Part shown: positions 1 to 11,239 of the stretch, one piece after another
Position numbering within the stretch: the stretch's first letter is position 1
How the letters are laid out: the number at the start of each line of letters is the position of its first letter
Origin: Mytilinidion resinicola
Lineage: Eukaryota > Ascomycota > Dothideomycetes > Mytilinidiales > Mytilinidiaceae
Length of the DNA: 64,000 nucleotides
Reading direction: 5' to 3'
Assembly (NCBI RefSeq): GCF_010093595.1
Contig: NW_022985437.1
Location: 645,380-709,379, forward strand
The notes under the pieces: generated by a model
Databases searched by the model: none
The model's input: only the letters and a program-made list of their open reading frames with translations
What the model was told of the DNA's origin: nothing
Made by a program: the position numbers and the translations under genes

Positions 1-116
1 CTTCAGCCAGACCAAAGAGCATTCAGCTTTCATACTTATATACAAATCCGATTCTATCCTAAAACACCTCTGTTGCACGCCTCCCCCGCCCCCGCCCCCG
101 CCCCAACTTCTTCTAC

Positions 117-2844
117 CTAAAACTCCTCCCGATGCACCGCCAAAAACGTCAGACTCCACAACTGCCGGATATCGCTCTCGGTCGGACTCGTCCCCGGCGG
201 CGGCGGCAGCGCGCCCAGCGGCACGACTCTGAACCCGTCGCTGTCGTACTCCCAGCTCCACACTTCGCCGCTGAGCTGGGCTGCGTTGGCTTCGATGAGG
301 TCCCAGAGGTGGGTGTATGCGGTGTGGATTTTGGCGTGGAGGGCGGTCTGGGCGCAGAAGTCTGTGGTGGGGTGTGAGGTTAGCTGGGGGAAATGGAGTA
401 TGGGCTATGGGGGCAAGAAGGGGGGTGATGGGGAACAGGGGGATGGTTAAGCTTACCGGGAGGAGTGGTTGAGGCGCAGCGGCCTAGTTGGCGCGCGAGG
501 CCGGCGGCGGTCATGGCGAGCTGCCAGCTCCAGACGACGGTGCCGTGGTAGGCGGAGTTGGTGAAGTTGGCGGCGTAGCTGTTGACTTGAGTTAGTAGGA
601 CACTCGATAAGGTTGAATAGGCTTTGGATGAATATTGCGGTGGGTTTGGGAGAGAACGTACACTGGATCATCACCATACGCTGGGTTGGCAACGAAGAGG
701 CCCACCGGAGATGAAAGGCCCACCGGAAATGGCTGGAGTATGTGGTCCGCAGTCTGGTCTAGGAAAGAGCTAAGTTGGGTTTGGTTTGTGGAGTTGAGGA
801 GGAAGAGCCGGAAGCAGTCGTCTGTATTTAAGACTCGGACAACGCTTTGGTTGTTGTTTCCATCCAGAGCCAGGCCGTGGAAGACAATGTCAGAGGTGAT
901 GTTGTCCGTGTGAGATGGGCCAGTGAAGGCAGACTGGTTAACGTACTGTTCAACAAGGGACACGGCTGTCGACTGCGGAATCGTAACCTCAAAGAACCTC
1001 AAGGTCTTGTCTTCCCATACCTGAGCGTACTGGCTCGCAGTCTCATTCCACGCTGGATGCTCGGGAAAGAAGCCGGCACTCGAGAGTGCGGCAATGCTGT
1101 GGAGTGCGGCTGGGACGAGTGCCGTGTTCACATCGTACGGGATGCGTCCTCCGCCGATGCCGTAGGTTGAATCTCTCCATTCGCCGACGATTTCGCCCTC
1201 TTTCAAGTGAATCAGGTTGTCTTTAATTTGGCCACCGTCAGCTGTAAAGGGTGCTGATGTGTTCATAATCTTCTCCACCGCGATGAGCGCTAGGTCTGCG
1301 TAGGTGAGATCGGAGTTCTCTTCAAGAACAGATGCAGTGATGTTGAAGAAGGCTGAGAGACGGCTCTTTCCTATGGTGGAGTCCACGAAGTAGTTTTTCA
1401 AAATGACTGGTAGGTAATAGTCCGTATCGATCATCTTATAATCGCACTGCGGAGCTGTCGACGTGATGTTTTTGTTCCGGTTTAGATATGTGGTGTAATC
1501 GCCAATAGTCTCTTCATGACACGCGCTTCCATCAGTACGGTTGACGCGTTCGAGAAAGGCCCCAATGACGGCTTCAATTGCACCCCCTTCGCCTTCACTA
1601 AGAACAGGCTGCAGTAGGAGTAAAGAAAGCATGCTGTCGCGGCCAAAATACGTCAAAAACCTCCAAGCCCCAGCCAGAAGTTTAGTGGTATACGACAAAA
1701 AGGATAGAGACATTGTCTGGTCCACATTCTGCTGAGTCAAGTCGCTGGAAGAAGGATCGAGGACTTGCGAAGGGCTCAGTGGTTTGAGTTGAGGATAATC
1801 GAAGGATGCAGTGAACTGATAGGAACCACTTTCGAACCGCAGTGTTGTGTTGACCGCTCTATTTATGGATACCGCACCAGAGCCATTGATGGGCACAAAG
1901 TCCAGGTAGGTTGTAGTTACGTTGTCCAGCCATGTTCTGTTCAAGCTGACACCTCGTCCCGGGATTTCAGAGAACGCAATGGCATCTTGAATATAGGTGA
2001 TGAGTATACTCGGACCTTCGGTAAAATCACGTATTGTTCGTATAGAGCCGAGTATTGGAACCGTGAGAATAGCTGAGGAGTTAAAGTTAATGATCCCAGA
2101 GATCCCGACTTGAGGGTTGTCAGAGCTAGGATTCTTGCTAGGGAGATAGACAGGATTGAGAGTCTGTCCAGTCACTATAGAGTTTTGAAGCTGTATTCCC
2201 AACGTTCCGTTCTTGCCATTCTCCGGTGCAAAGAATGCTACCACTCCGCTGTTTCCAGCGGGCCATGCGACGACTAACCGGGGACCTATAAATGTCAAGT
2301 TGCTGTTTTCCAGTGGGCTCGTAACAACAACGTGAGAGGAGCTCGCGCAATCTTCGTAGAAGTAATTTTCATACGGAGGGTCGCTCAAATGCAGCCTGAT
2401 AGCATCGCTAGAGCAGGTTGGAGTGCTACTGACGGACACGGTGGCTGTAGCTGATGTTGAGGCTGTCGTCGAAGTTTGCTCAGGTGGGTAGACAAGAAGG
2501 CTATTGGAGCATCTAGATGGAGTTATTGCAAATGACACCTAGTGAGAATAAAAAGATCGTACGAGTACAAGTCCGGTAGATAGCAATCTCTTCCACATTT
2601 TAGTGTTGGCACTCCGTTTTCCACCGGACAGAGGAAGTCTCCATAGCAAGTGTACTGCGGTTTACATTAGTCTCATAGTTACCATCGACGGCGAATATAC
2701 AGTGATTACTTTCGAAGGTGCATAGAATGCATCGCCACAAGCTTGGAGTTGATCCCGACCCTCCAATTTGGGAGAGATAATAGCTGCGAGTGTAGATCCA
2801 ATCATGAATCCTGCCACTGCGTGGATGCCGAGCAGACGCACCAT
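117..2844 (-). CDS. Secreted six-hairpin glycosidase-like protein
   Basis: Five exons on the minus strand: 2844-2710, 2654-2563, 2512-662, 578-457 and 361-117. They join in frame to 814 aa. The first exon gives a signal peptide (residues 1 to about 22, starting MVRLLGIHAVAG), so this start was chosen. Residues about 36-85 form a cysteine-rich module (CGDAFYAPSKYTCYG, then CGRDCYLPDLYSCSN) that two short introns interrupt. A Ser/Thr-rich linker follows, then the large catalytic-type region with YFGRDSM and IDTDYYLPVIL. The end has GTVVWSWQLAMTAAGLARQ. These resemble fungal proteins annotated as glycogen-debranching-like or six-hairpin glycosidases; the substrate is unknown. Many N-x-S/T sites fit secretion. 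Introns carry GTACGT/GTAAGC donors and a CTACTAAC branch site. Divergent from the DUF1772 gene. Family assignment is from motif memory, not a search. Confidence 0.8.
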
Positions 2845-3494
2845 ATTTACACAAAGAATGATTTACAATTATAATAGACGGAAAATCATACTGTGAAGGC
2901 TACACTTTGAACTATAAGAGAATTGAGGAAGAGATGACAAAGAGAAAAGAGCTCAACGTCATTCGTGGCGGCTATTTTGGTGGGAGTTGATATACAAAGG
3001 TATACTGCAAAAGGATAGTAGAAGCGACGAAACGCGGGGTAATGCTGCTAGATCAAGAGGTTACCGACTCGGAGTGTAGAGTAGACTCTGGGCGATGCAG
3101 GAACCTGTTTTGGTGCAATCGTTCAGTGCAACCGAAATCCCGGCTGTGCAGATGCAGATTGTTACAAAGGTAAGGATGCCGATGCTGGTAGGCCCTAGAC
3201 TGGCGCTGATCACGTGTACTCACGTGCAAAGTCTATTGGCCTGGCCAACGGAGACAAATCACAGACAGCACTGTGGAGAGGAAACTCATACGGACTGGCT
3301 TTGCAGGAATCCTCGCCGAGAAGCAAGGTCGGTGGCCTCGTAGTATCCGCCCCACGGAATGTCGGACGTGCCTAGAGTCCGCGGGTGTTGACCGAAGAGA
3401 TGCCATGACGCAAGGGTCGAACGAGCACTTAAACGCTGGAGCTCCCTCGACGGTCTCAGCAGCATCTTCGACACACCATTGTAAATCAACCAAA
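2845..3494. promoter_or_regulatory. Divergent intergenic region (glycosidase / DUF1772 gene)
   Basis: 650 bp separate two divergent start codons. No convincing ORF or RNA gene is seen. It must hold both promoters; I could not pick a clear TATA element for either gene. Confidence 0.5.
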
Positions 3495-4540
3495 ATGAGT
3501 TCCCCGGGCCTGTTTTATCACGAGAAAGTGCCGGCCGGCATTATTGTCGCCCAGACGATTGGCATAACATCGGTTGCCTTCTTGACTGGTGAGTACAGAC
3601 AAAGACTCGCCGACGTTGTCTAAGCTGACCATGGTCGTGCGAATAGGTATGAATGCGTTCCTTTCCGTGGCCGTTGTCCCTGCAGTCATGCGGGCTCCTG
3701 CAGGGCTTGCGGCTTCTCAGTTCAAGACGTTTTATGTCGTAGGCGCAAAAGCTGGACCGGCTCTATCTGTTCTGGGGACGGCGGCCGCTGGATTCCTAGC
3801 ATGGCGAGGCAAGTTTGATAGACTCTTCTTTTAAAGCTAGATTATGTTACGCCTGGTGCACGCATATCTGGTCCTTGGTGGTGCGCTCAAATACACCAGT
3901 CGGAGCACAGTGGCTGACGTTAGTACTCGGTACAGAACCACGATCCAGCACCGCTTTCAGACTCTGGATTGCGTCAGCTGTCTTCGCTCAATCCATCATT
4001 CCGTGGACTTTAATAACGATGGTGCGCAAAGTCCTATTACATATACCAGAGTCCTCTGTTGTTATTGTTCCTGGAGCTGTGTTGAGACACGATTCATGTC
4101 GCGTTTGAACACCCACTCAAGTCGCATTTAAGCACCCATTTTAGTTTCTCTCGAGTCGGTAATGGCGTCTTAAACACGAGTTAAGTGGCGGTTAAGGACA
4201 ACTAACTCCAGAGAACCTAGTATCTGTCGTAAAAAACCCCTTCTTTATGAAAACCCGCTAACATGTGTATTGCGACCTTTAGATGCCCACAAACAAAAAG
4301 CTGCTCGGCAAAGCGGATTCGCTGGCAAGCGCTGAGCTCACGGACAAGGCAGCTGAGGCTAGTGTTGCGAAGGAGGAGACTGTGAACGCGCTGTTGGACA
4401 AATGGGCCACGCTCAATCTCGTACGAGCGATTCTAACAGGCGTGTCATCTGTGCTCGCTTGCGTTGCGGTGCTGAATAGGGTAGAGGTTGTCGGGTTCAG
4501 TGAAATTGGTTTGGCGACAGGTGCAGATCGATTGGGTTGA
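3495..4540 (+). CDS. DUF1772 / anthrone-oxygenase-like membrane protein
   Basis: Four exons: 3495-3588, 3647-3808, 3924-4021 and 4283-4540, giving 203 aa, the usual size for DUF1772 proteins (noranthrone-oxygenase type, small membrane oxidases or accessory proteins). Seen: hydrophobic segments around SVAFLTGMNAFLSVAVVP, ALSVLGTAAAGFLAW, FRLWIASAVFAQSIIPWTL and a last one at ATLNLVRAILTGVSSVLA. The family-typical PTNKKLL starts the last exon. Intron 2 appears to use a GC-AG pair (donor GCAAGT at 3809) and the last intron is long (261 bp). No polyketide synthase lies nearby, so a role in anthrone oxidation is not supported by context. Confidence 0.78.
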
Positions 4541-5774
4541 AAAAGCAGTATTCGGACAGGATGCAAGGCCCGCGTGGTTCTCGGAGAGTGGAAGAGGAAG
4601 TTGTTGCAGCTTAAATGAGCCTCCATGTATACATACTACGGAACGACTGAAGTCGAACAAAGCTCTCTTCTCTTCGTGTTGCATAGGCTGACGAAGTACT
4701 GCACATGGGCGGCAACACATACCCGTCTCGTCAGTAGTGCTGATTGACGAAAACGAGGAAGCGATACCGGCGCCGTGGTCGAGCAGCAGGGCAGAGGAGT
4801 GTGCAAGACGGCCAGTCAGACTCCTCGAAGTGAAGCTGAAGATAACAGGAAGCGTATCTCTCTGTCCTAGTCACACGGCCAGAGGGCGTGAATCAGTGGG
4901 GCAGTCATGCGTCGACAACGGCGTGGCATTCCTGGTGTCGCTGGGCGAGCGAACCGCAGCACGGCCGGGCTGCACGAGAGGCTGCAGAGAGGCTTCCACG
5001 GGCGGCGCTGGTGTGCCCTGCATGAAGCCAGCCTCAGGGGGTGCTTGGTGGTGTGCTGACAGTACCTAGTATACCAGACCCAGCCTTTGAAGTTCAACTC
5101 TCATGGACAGGAGTGCTCGTCTGAACACCTCGAGTGCCGCGATATCGCACACAGATAACGAATCCTCACGCGGGCGCACTTTGGTCGGCCCCAGCGCTCG
5201 GCGAGGCCTCACGCGCCCTCGTCGGGTGGCCTCAGGCGGGCGTGTTTCGTTTGGGGCGGCGGTCTCAAGACATTCCCGCTGAAACTAGCCGCACGTGCCG
5301 ACTTCTTTCTGATGGCGCGATAAGCAGGCCCAATCCCGGCTTTCCACATAGAGCGTTGCATTCGCAAAGCTGGGCCTCGCAGTCGTCAAGCAAACTCCTG
5401 CTGCTCTGCCCTCTGCCGGCACCAGTCTCGTCGTGTCGTGTTCTTCGTTGCATTTCTACGCAAACGCCTCGCCAGCACTGCGTTCCGCGAACTCCTCGGC
5501 CGTGTCGTAGGCTACGCTCCCCGCTACTGCGGAGCAACCATCCCCGCTTGGCCAAATACCGCCCGCGTCCGACACTGACTCCAGGAACGTCCCTTATACT
5601 GCTCTTCAGGGCGCTGGAGTGCCTCGCGGGCTCGCCTCCTGCTGCTTACTATTCTTTGGCCTTGAGCCCATACGCTTCTTCTACGCCCTTCTTGCATATC
5701 CGCCTTCGACCACTCCTACCTACAGCCGGCCTATCACGCAATCCTCCCTACGCCTCACCTCCTCCCTCGCCGCC
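4541..5774. other. Intergenic: promoter and CT-rich leader of the F-box gene
   Basis: 1.2 kb without a supported gene. The last ~350 bp become C- and CT-rich, like a fungal 5' leader, up to a good start context (cgccATGg). The open frame here that runs into the F-box gene is compositionally a leader, not protein-like. Confidence 0.5.
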
Positions 5775-7928
5775 ATGGAGCCTCTTTCGATTGACTCGAT
5801 TGTCATTGACACTCCTTACAACACCTCTCCCTCTAGTCCTACGAGTCCTACGAGTCCCTCGACCCCGCATAGCGATGCTATACCCATTGTGCCGTCCAAG
5901 TTGAAGGGCCGGCAACGCCTGCTTCAAGGCCTACAACGCATGTCGTCTTCGCCGTCTCTGGCTAAGATGGGGAGGACGCCTTCGTCCGGATATCGTAGTG
6001 GAGGAAAAGCATCCATGTCATGTGTCTCGCTATCATCCGGCTCCTCATACAGCCACTCGTATGGGAGCTCATACTCTTCCGAGATGTCTGTCGGGTACTC
6101 CACCGCGCCGACATCTGTAGCAGGAAGCCCAGGTCCAGGTAGCCCACTTAGTGACGAGAGGGCTCGCTTTTGCTTGGTTGGCCATAGCACGCCTACGTCC
6201 GTTGCCCTCCCGTCAGACCTGAGGCCCATGTCACGCCAGGGCATGGACTTCGAAGGAGATTACTTTACCACACCAATGACCCATGTAAAGCCCCTACAGA
6301 GAAGGGAGAACTTCAACTTCTGGGGAGATATGCCAGCTGAGATCCGGATCCATATCCTCCAGTACCTCAAGCCTAAGGAAATCGTCCGCTGTTCCTCCAT
6401 CTCAAAGTCCTGGCAGTCAATGTGCTTCGACGGCCAACTCTGGAGTAACCTCGACACCTCGGAATACTATCAGGATATCTCAGCCAACTCGTTAGCTTAT
6501 ATCATCAACTCTGCCGGGCCGTTTATACGCGACCTCAACCTGAGAGGCTGCGTACAGTTACGGGAGCGGTGGAACAACAATGGAACTGCTCTATCTGACG
6601 CATGCCGGAATCTCGAGAACTTCTCCCTTGAGGGCTGTCGTATTGATCGGAGCTCCATTCATTGTTTCCTTGTCCAAAATCCTCGCCTAGTTCACATCAA
6701 CCTCTCGGGGCTGGCAGGAGCCACCAATTCCGCCATGAAGATCATTGCACAGCACTGCCCACGAGTTGAGCATTTGAACATCTCGTGGTGCAATAATATT
6801 GATACCAGGGGCGTGCGTAAGGTCATTGAGGGATGCCCGAACCTCAAAGATCTACGCGCTGGTGAAGTTCGTGGGTGGGATGATGTCGACCTTATGTTCG
6901 AAATTTTCAAGCGCAACACTCTCGAAAGACTCGTCTTGATGCATTGCGACAGCCTCACCGACGATTCGCTAGCAGCTCTGGTTGTAGGAGTCGATCCGGA
7001 CATCGACATTTTAACTGGTCGACCAATGGTACCCCCACGCAAGCTCAAGCACCTCGATCTTACTCGTTCTCGTGGAATATCCGACACCGGAATCAAAGCT
7101 CTAGCACACAATGTCCCATTCATGGAAGGTCTTCGACTATCCAAATGCCACTCCCTGACCGATGACTCGCTAATGGATCTTCTCCCGACTGTACCTGTCC
7201 TCACTCACCTTGACCTTGAAGAACTAGAAGCTCTTACCAACGCAACACTACAGAGCCTCTCTACATCCCCATGCACTGCGCACCTTCGCCATCTCAGCAT
7301 CTCCTATTGCGAGAATCTTGGTGACGCAGGCATGCTACCACTGTTGAAAGCATGTTCCCGAATCGGCTCGCTGGACATGGACAATACTCGAGTATCTGAT
7401 CTGGTTCTCATCGAAGCCGCTGCATGTGTTCGTACCCGGAATCGCGCCACGAGACCCCTGTCTGGTTCGGAACGACCCCGCGTAGGCCTCAAAATCGTGG
7501 CATATGATTGTGCAAACGTCACTTGGACCGGCGTCCGTGAGATCCTTTCCCGCAATGCTGAGACTGTTCACTCCACACCGACCTCGAGCTCCACTACTAG
7601 TGAAGTTACTAGATATCCCGAAGTCATCTCCCTCAAGTGCTTCTACACGTACCAACCAACCGTTGATGAGCACACTAAACGTGTTTTGCACGGTAACTAC
7701 ACAGCTGCGAATCGCTTAGAAAGGAAGTGGGCCGAGTATATGATGGCGACTGAAGAAGCGGATGCTGGCGGTACAGGAGTGGGCGCAAGGAGGCGGAGGC
7801 GTCGAGCTCGAGAGGCCCGTCTGTTACATGAAGATGAAGAGGACGGTGGTATCGAAACAGGTAACGGGGGCATAGGCGGAAGGCGGCGACGAGCTAGGAG
7901 CGGCCCCGGTGGCTGTATCATCATGTGA
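5775..7928 (+). CDS. F-box/leucine-rich-repeat protein with C-terminal CaaX box
   Basis: Single exon, 717 aa. The frame is open upstream to 5619, but the ATG at 5775 has a consensus Kozak context and the upstream part lies in the CT-rich leader. Seen: a Ser/Pro-rich N-terminus; an F-box at about residues 180-225 (DMPAEIRIHILQYLKPKEIV, then SWQSMC, LWSNLD), which should bind Skp1 of an SCF ubiquitin ligase; then cysteine-containing LRRs (HLNISWCNNIDTRGV, KHLDLTRSRGISDTGI, HLSISYCENLGDAGM) to about residue 520. The tail is basic (RRRRRRAR, GGRRRRAR) and ends CIIM, a canonical CaaX box. Family knowledge: substrate receptor of the Grr1/Pof2/FBXL type. Inference: farnesylated and membrane-bound, as human FBXL2 is by geranylgeranylation. 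Confidence 0.88.
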   Translation: MEPLSIDSIVIDTPYNTSPSSPTSPTSPSTPHSDAIPIVPSKLKGRQRLLQGLQRMSSSPSLAKMGRTPSSGYRSGGKASMSCVSLSSGSSYSHSYGSSYSSEMSVGYSTAPTSVAGSPGPGSPLSDERARFCLVGHSTPTSVALPSDLRPMSRQGMDFEGDYFTTPMTHVKPLQRRENFNFWGDMPAEIRIHILQYLKPKEIVRCSSISKSWQSMCFDGQLWSNLDTSEYYQDISANSLAYIINSAGPFIRDLNLRGCVQLRERWNNNGTALSDACRNLENFSLEGCRIDRSSIHCFLVQNPRLVHINLSGLAGATNSAMKIIAQHCPRVEHLNISWCNNIDTRGVRKVIEGCPNLKDLRAGEVRGWDDVDLMFEIFKRNTLERLVLMHCDSLTDDSLAALVVGVDPDIDILTGRPMVPPRKLKHLDLTRSRGISDTGIKALAHNVPFMEGLRLSKCHSLTDDSLMDLLPTVPVLTHLDLEELEALTNATLQSLSTSPCTAHLRHLSISYCENLGDAGMLPLLKACSRIGSLDMDNTRVSDLVLIEAAACVRTRNRATRPLSGSERPRVGLKIVAYDCANVTWTGVREILSRNAETVHSTPTSSSTTSEVTRYPEVISLKCFYTYQPTVDEHTKRVLHGNYTAANRLERKWAEYMMATEEADAGGTGVGARRRRRRAREARLLHEDEEDGGIETGNGGIGGRRRRARSGPGGCIIM

Positions 7929-8849
7929 TGATTCATGTGCAAATGAGTGGTCGAAGCATGCGAGCGGAGCTATCTTTCTTTTCCTTCTTTCTATATTCAA
8001 GCTTTCATCTTCGCTCTTGTCACAATCTTCACGAGATCTACCATCTTAGACCAGGGCAGGCGTTTGCATTAGGGTATCTGAACTTTATTTTGCACTTGTA
8101 GGCGCGCTGGTTGATGGTTCAGGTTAGGCGTGGTCCGTATGTGCGGCGCTCGGTGTCCCCCTTTACGTACATTACGTCTCACGCACTGTCTATGTTACAT
8201 TCACTTCTCCGATCTCAACGTTTGGCTTTGCAGGATAGACGTGAGCACTTTTCGCCCTCTCTGTCGTAGTCCAGTCCTCATCATTGTTCGTCTTTTTCTT
8301 CCAGTCTCGAATACACATACAGTCTGTGGTACATGGGCACCTCAATCTCCCAAGGATTCCAACAGCATTTAGTCCATAGGGTCGATAACTCTCTTTCCCA
8401 GCGTGGATGCCTCTATCCTGAAGAGGACGATGACCGCGGCATTGAAGCAAGGAGTATGGAGATTAGACATATTTGAGCCCATTAATTGCGAATAGATTTC
8501 GTATTATGCATTTAGCTGCAAGTTCTTCGTTATACAATATGCCGGGTGCAAAGACTGTAGACCCTTGTATCATGCACGATCAGTGCCCATCACATGGTGG
8601 TGAGCTTATGTAATTAGCGTCTTGCTGACGCGAGATCCAGGGTCTGTCTTGTTGTGACGATACTACGTATGAATGGATCTACCTGCCGATCAACTTACGC
8701 TCATTTGTGGTAGGCGTAAGCTGTACGACGTAAGTCAGCATCGATAATACTCGCAAAAAGTTGAACAAAGAAAAGATCATCTTACATCCTCATCACCATC
8801 ATGCTTGACCTGTTCACTTCTCTTCTCCGTTTCTAGAACATAATCTAAA
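7929..8849. other. Intergenic: F-box 3' flank and promoter of secreted protein gene
   Basis: 920 bp with only short shadow frames. No RNA gene or repeat noticed. Confidence 0.4.
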
Positions 8850-9554
8850 ATGTTGTTCCACTCGACTTTGCTCGCTGCCAGCACCCACATGCTCTTTGCC
8901 CTAGCGGCGAGCAACCAAACCTACCTCTCAGCCACCGCCCTCGTAACCAACAGCGACAATGCTTCCACGCTAGAGTGTTGGCAGCTGGATATTCCATTCA
9001 CGGTCCCCTCGACCCCTGGCATCAGCGGCTCGTCGTTGGCTAAGCTTGGCAATTTCACAAACGGAGCGTACACAGTGCTACCACCCCGGTTCAATGGAGG
9101 AATACACAACGCACCAGTACCGCAGTACGTTACTCTTGTTTGATATATGTAGCCGTGTGGCTTGAAACAATGCTTACTTCCGAACCCAAAGACTTGTTCA
9201 CTTCATATCAGGTCTTGCTCACGTGACTTTACCTCATGACCCTAAGCTCGAGTCCTGGATTGTAGGAGGGGCAGGAGGTCTACTCCTAGCTTTCGACGTC
9301 ACGGGATCTGGACACTCGACGACGTATCCGAGTGATGAGACGACGGTTGCGATTACGCTACCGTTCGAGGGGGGGAGGATCCCGGAGCATTCTGTGCTTG
9401 CAAAGAAGCCGTGTGAGGGTAAGCAGAGTTTTGTGTAAAGATCTGGAGATAAGAGAGGGTCAAATGTGCTCTTGTAGATTTCACCCGTGAATGGTTTAAT
9501 GGGAACGGGAATGTGAGGAAAAGGCTGTACGAAGGTAGACTTTATGGCTGCTGA
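8850..9554 (+). CDS. Small secreted cupin-like protein
   Basis: Exons 8850-9124, 9192-9418 and 9478-9554 join to 192 aa. An N-terminal hydrophobic stretch (LLAASTHMLFALAAS) is a likely signal peptide with cleavage near residue 20. The body matches a family of fungal small secreted proteins with a cupin-like fold: an ECWQLDIPFTVPSTPG segment, PRFNGGIHNAPVPQ, then (W/L)VHFISGLAHVTLP and GHSTTYPSDETTVAI. Two Cys are visible (ECW and KKPCE). No metal-binding cupin motif can be assigned with certainty and no enzyme activity is claimed. Alternative: a secreted effector-type protein. Family match is from memory. Confidence 0.72.
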
Positions 9555-9682
9555 GTCACCTAGCGCGACACCTGCTCGGCCCCAAGCTCAAACTCGGGCA
9601 GAATCAGCACCAACCCTTCCCTTCACCAAAGATACTGAACTCACATACCCCAACTAACTCTTCAGCTTCTCCCAATCTCCAA

Positions 9683-10564
9683 ATGGCTTCCTCCGCCCCA
9701 GACCCCCGCCTCGCCTTCCGAATCCCCTCCCTTCCACCGTCCTTTTACTACATCCCATCCTTCATAAGTCCGGAGGAGGAAGCTTCCCTTCTATCCAAGA
9801 TCCCCCCAAACCGTTGGACAAACCTCACACATCGCCGTCTGCAAGCTGTCGCGTCCACCCTCACAAAATCGAACACTCTCCTCGCCGCCCCGCTACCATC
9901 CTACTTGCTCGACCCTATCGTCACACGCTTCACAACACTCGGCATCTTTGCGCACACGCCGCACAAGGCGCCGAACCATGTGCTAGTCAACGAGTACAAG
10001 CCCGGTGAGGGGATAATGGCGCACGAGGATGGACCAGCGTACGCCCCTGTGGTCGCGACAGTGAGTCTAGGAGGTGCGGTGATGCTTGAGGTCACAGACA
10101 AACCACAATCATTACCACAAGCGGATGCGGACGCTGCTGAGAGCGGGACGGCGGAATCGGCGGCAAGTAGCGAGGCCAAGGACCTAACGTCACAAGAGCC
10201 GCCCCTAGGTGTTGTAGATGAGTCTGCCGTCAACCCTGCGCCGATCCATATCGCGCCGCTCTATACCACCCATCGTATCCTCTGCGAGCCCCGGTCCCTT
10301 CTCGTAACACTCGCGCCGGCTTACATCAATACCATGCACTGCGTGCCTGCTGTTACACACGATGTGGATCTTCGGCGAGCGACAGTGGCGAATTGGGACT
10401 TGCTGGGGGAAGCGTGGCGGTACGCGGCTGCAGACGATGTCGACGGGAGCGGGGGGTCGGGCGGGACGAACGTGCGAACGACGCGGGTAAGTCTGACGTA
10501 TAGGGATGTGCTGAAGGTGAGCAATGCGGCGTCGAGGGTTCTGGGGCTAGGTGGGCGAAGATAA
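9683..10564 (+). CDS. ALKBH6: AlkB-like 2-oxoglutarate/Fe(II) dioxygenase (ALKBH6 type)
   Basis: Single exon, 293 aa. N-terminal FYYIPSFISPEEEASLL and NRWTNLTHRRLQ are typical of the ALKBH6 branch. The Fe(II) site is visible: NEYKPGEGIMAHEDGP supplies H114 and D116, INTMHC supplies a candidate distal His (H219), and RVSLTYRDV (R268, R274) is the 2-oxoglutarate-binding end. Between VMLEV and the distal half sits an Ala/Ser/Asp-rich insertion of about 50 residues (about 141-190) that looks disordered. Family members act on alkylated nucleic acids or are poorly characterised; the substrate is unknown here. The 129-bp gap to the upstream gene is short. Confidence 0.88.
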   Translation: MASSAPDPRLAFRIPSLPPSFYYIPSFISPEEEASLLSKIPPNRWTNLTHRRLQAVASTLTKSNTLLAAPLPSYLLDPIVTRFTTLGIFAHTPHKAPNHVLVNEYKPGEGIMAHEDGPAYAPVVATVSLGGAVMLEVTDKPQSLPQADADAAESGTAESAASSEAKDLTSQEPPLGVVDESAVNPAPIHIAPLYTTHRILCEPRSLLVTLAPAYINTMHCVPAVTHDVDLRRATVANWDLLGEAWRYAAADDVDGSGGSGGTNVRTTRVSLTYRDVLKVSNAASRVLGLGGRR

Positions 10565-11239
10565 TACGATTTGGGCCGGATGGAGTAGGAAAGAGTTGGA
10601 TATATATGTGCACTAAGCGTAACAACTGTCACACATGCCTCGTACGAACTTCGCTGAAAAACACGAAGAAAGAAAGACTAGGCCAGGTTGACGGCGACTG
10701 AAGCAGCTGTTCTGTGTGGCAGCTTTCCCAGTACCCGAGTATAGTCTTGAGGGCCACCAGTACGCTTACGAGTTACTACATCAGCTTCTCGTGATGGGAT
10801 TTATCTAGATCTGATGCGAATATACACCATGCTGTATTCCGTGACTTGGATACTAATCTATGTTACGGTCACTAAATATTCCGAGCAAGTTGTTCGGATT
10901 CTCGTATCAGACAGAATGTGAGTCGGATTGACTACATGGCGCTTGGAGGGTAGGCTTCACTTTAGTGCATCCTTCCGTTTAGCCATTTCCTATCCTCCAA
11001 TCACTCGTGGGCACGCAGGCCCACAATCCGGAAAAGCCGAAACCCGAGAACGCTTGAAGCACTAGACATCTCACCTTCCGCTGTGTGGAAAGTTACCGTG
11101 AGTAAGCTTCACCGGCTCCCGTTCAAGAAGGTAGATCCCATGAGGTAAATACATATGAATGCGTGGATCATATTCTCCTCCAAAGCTAGCATTTATCATT
11201 GTACCACATCTCTAAGAACAAGAGATTCAAATATCCAAG
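10565..11239. other. Intergenic: ALKBH6 3' flank and MDR promoter
   Basis: 675 bp, moderately AT-rich, no supported gene. Confidence 0.4.

Noticed and set aside
3495..4540. Part of a polyketide (anthraquinone) cluster because of the DUF1772 protein
   Set aside because: No PKS, thioesterase or other tailoring genes nearby; the family is broader than anthrone oxidation.
5134..5774. Open frames upstream of the F-box ATG
   Set aside because: CT-rich leader composition; protein text is Pro/Leu/Ser/Arg low complexity.
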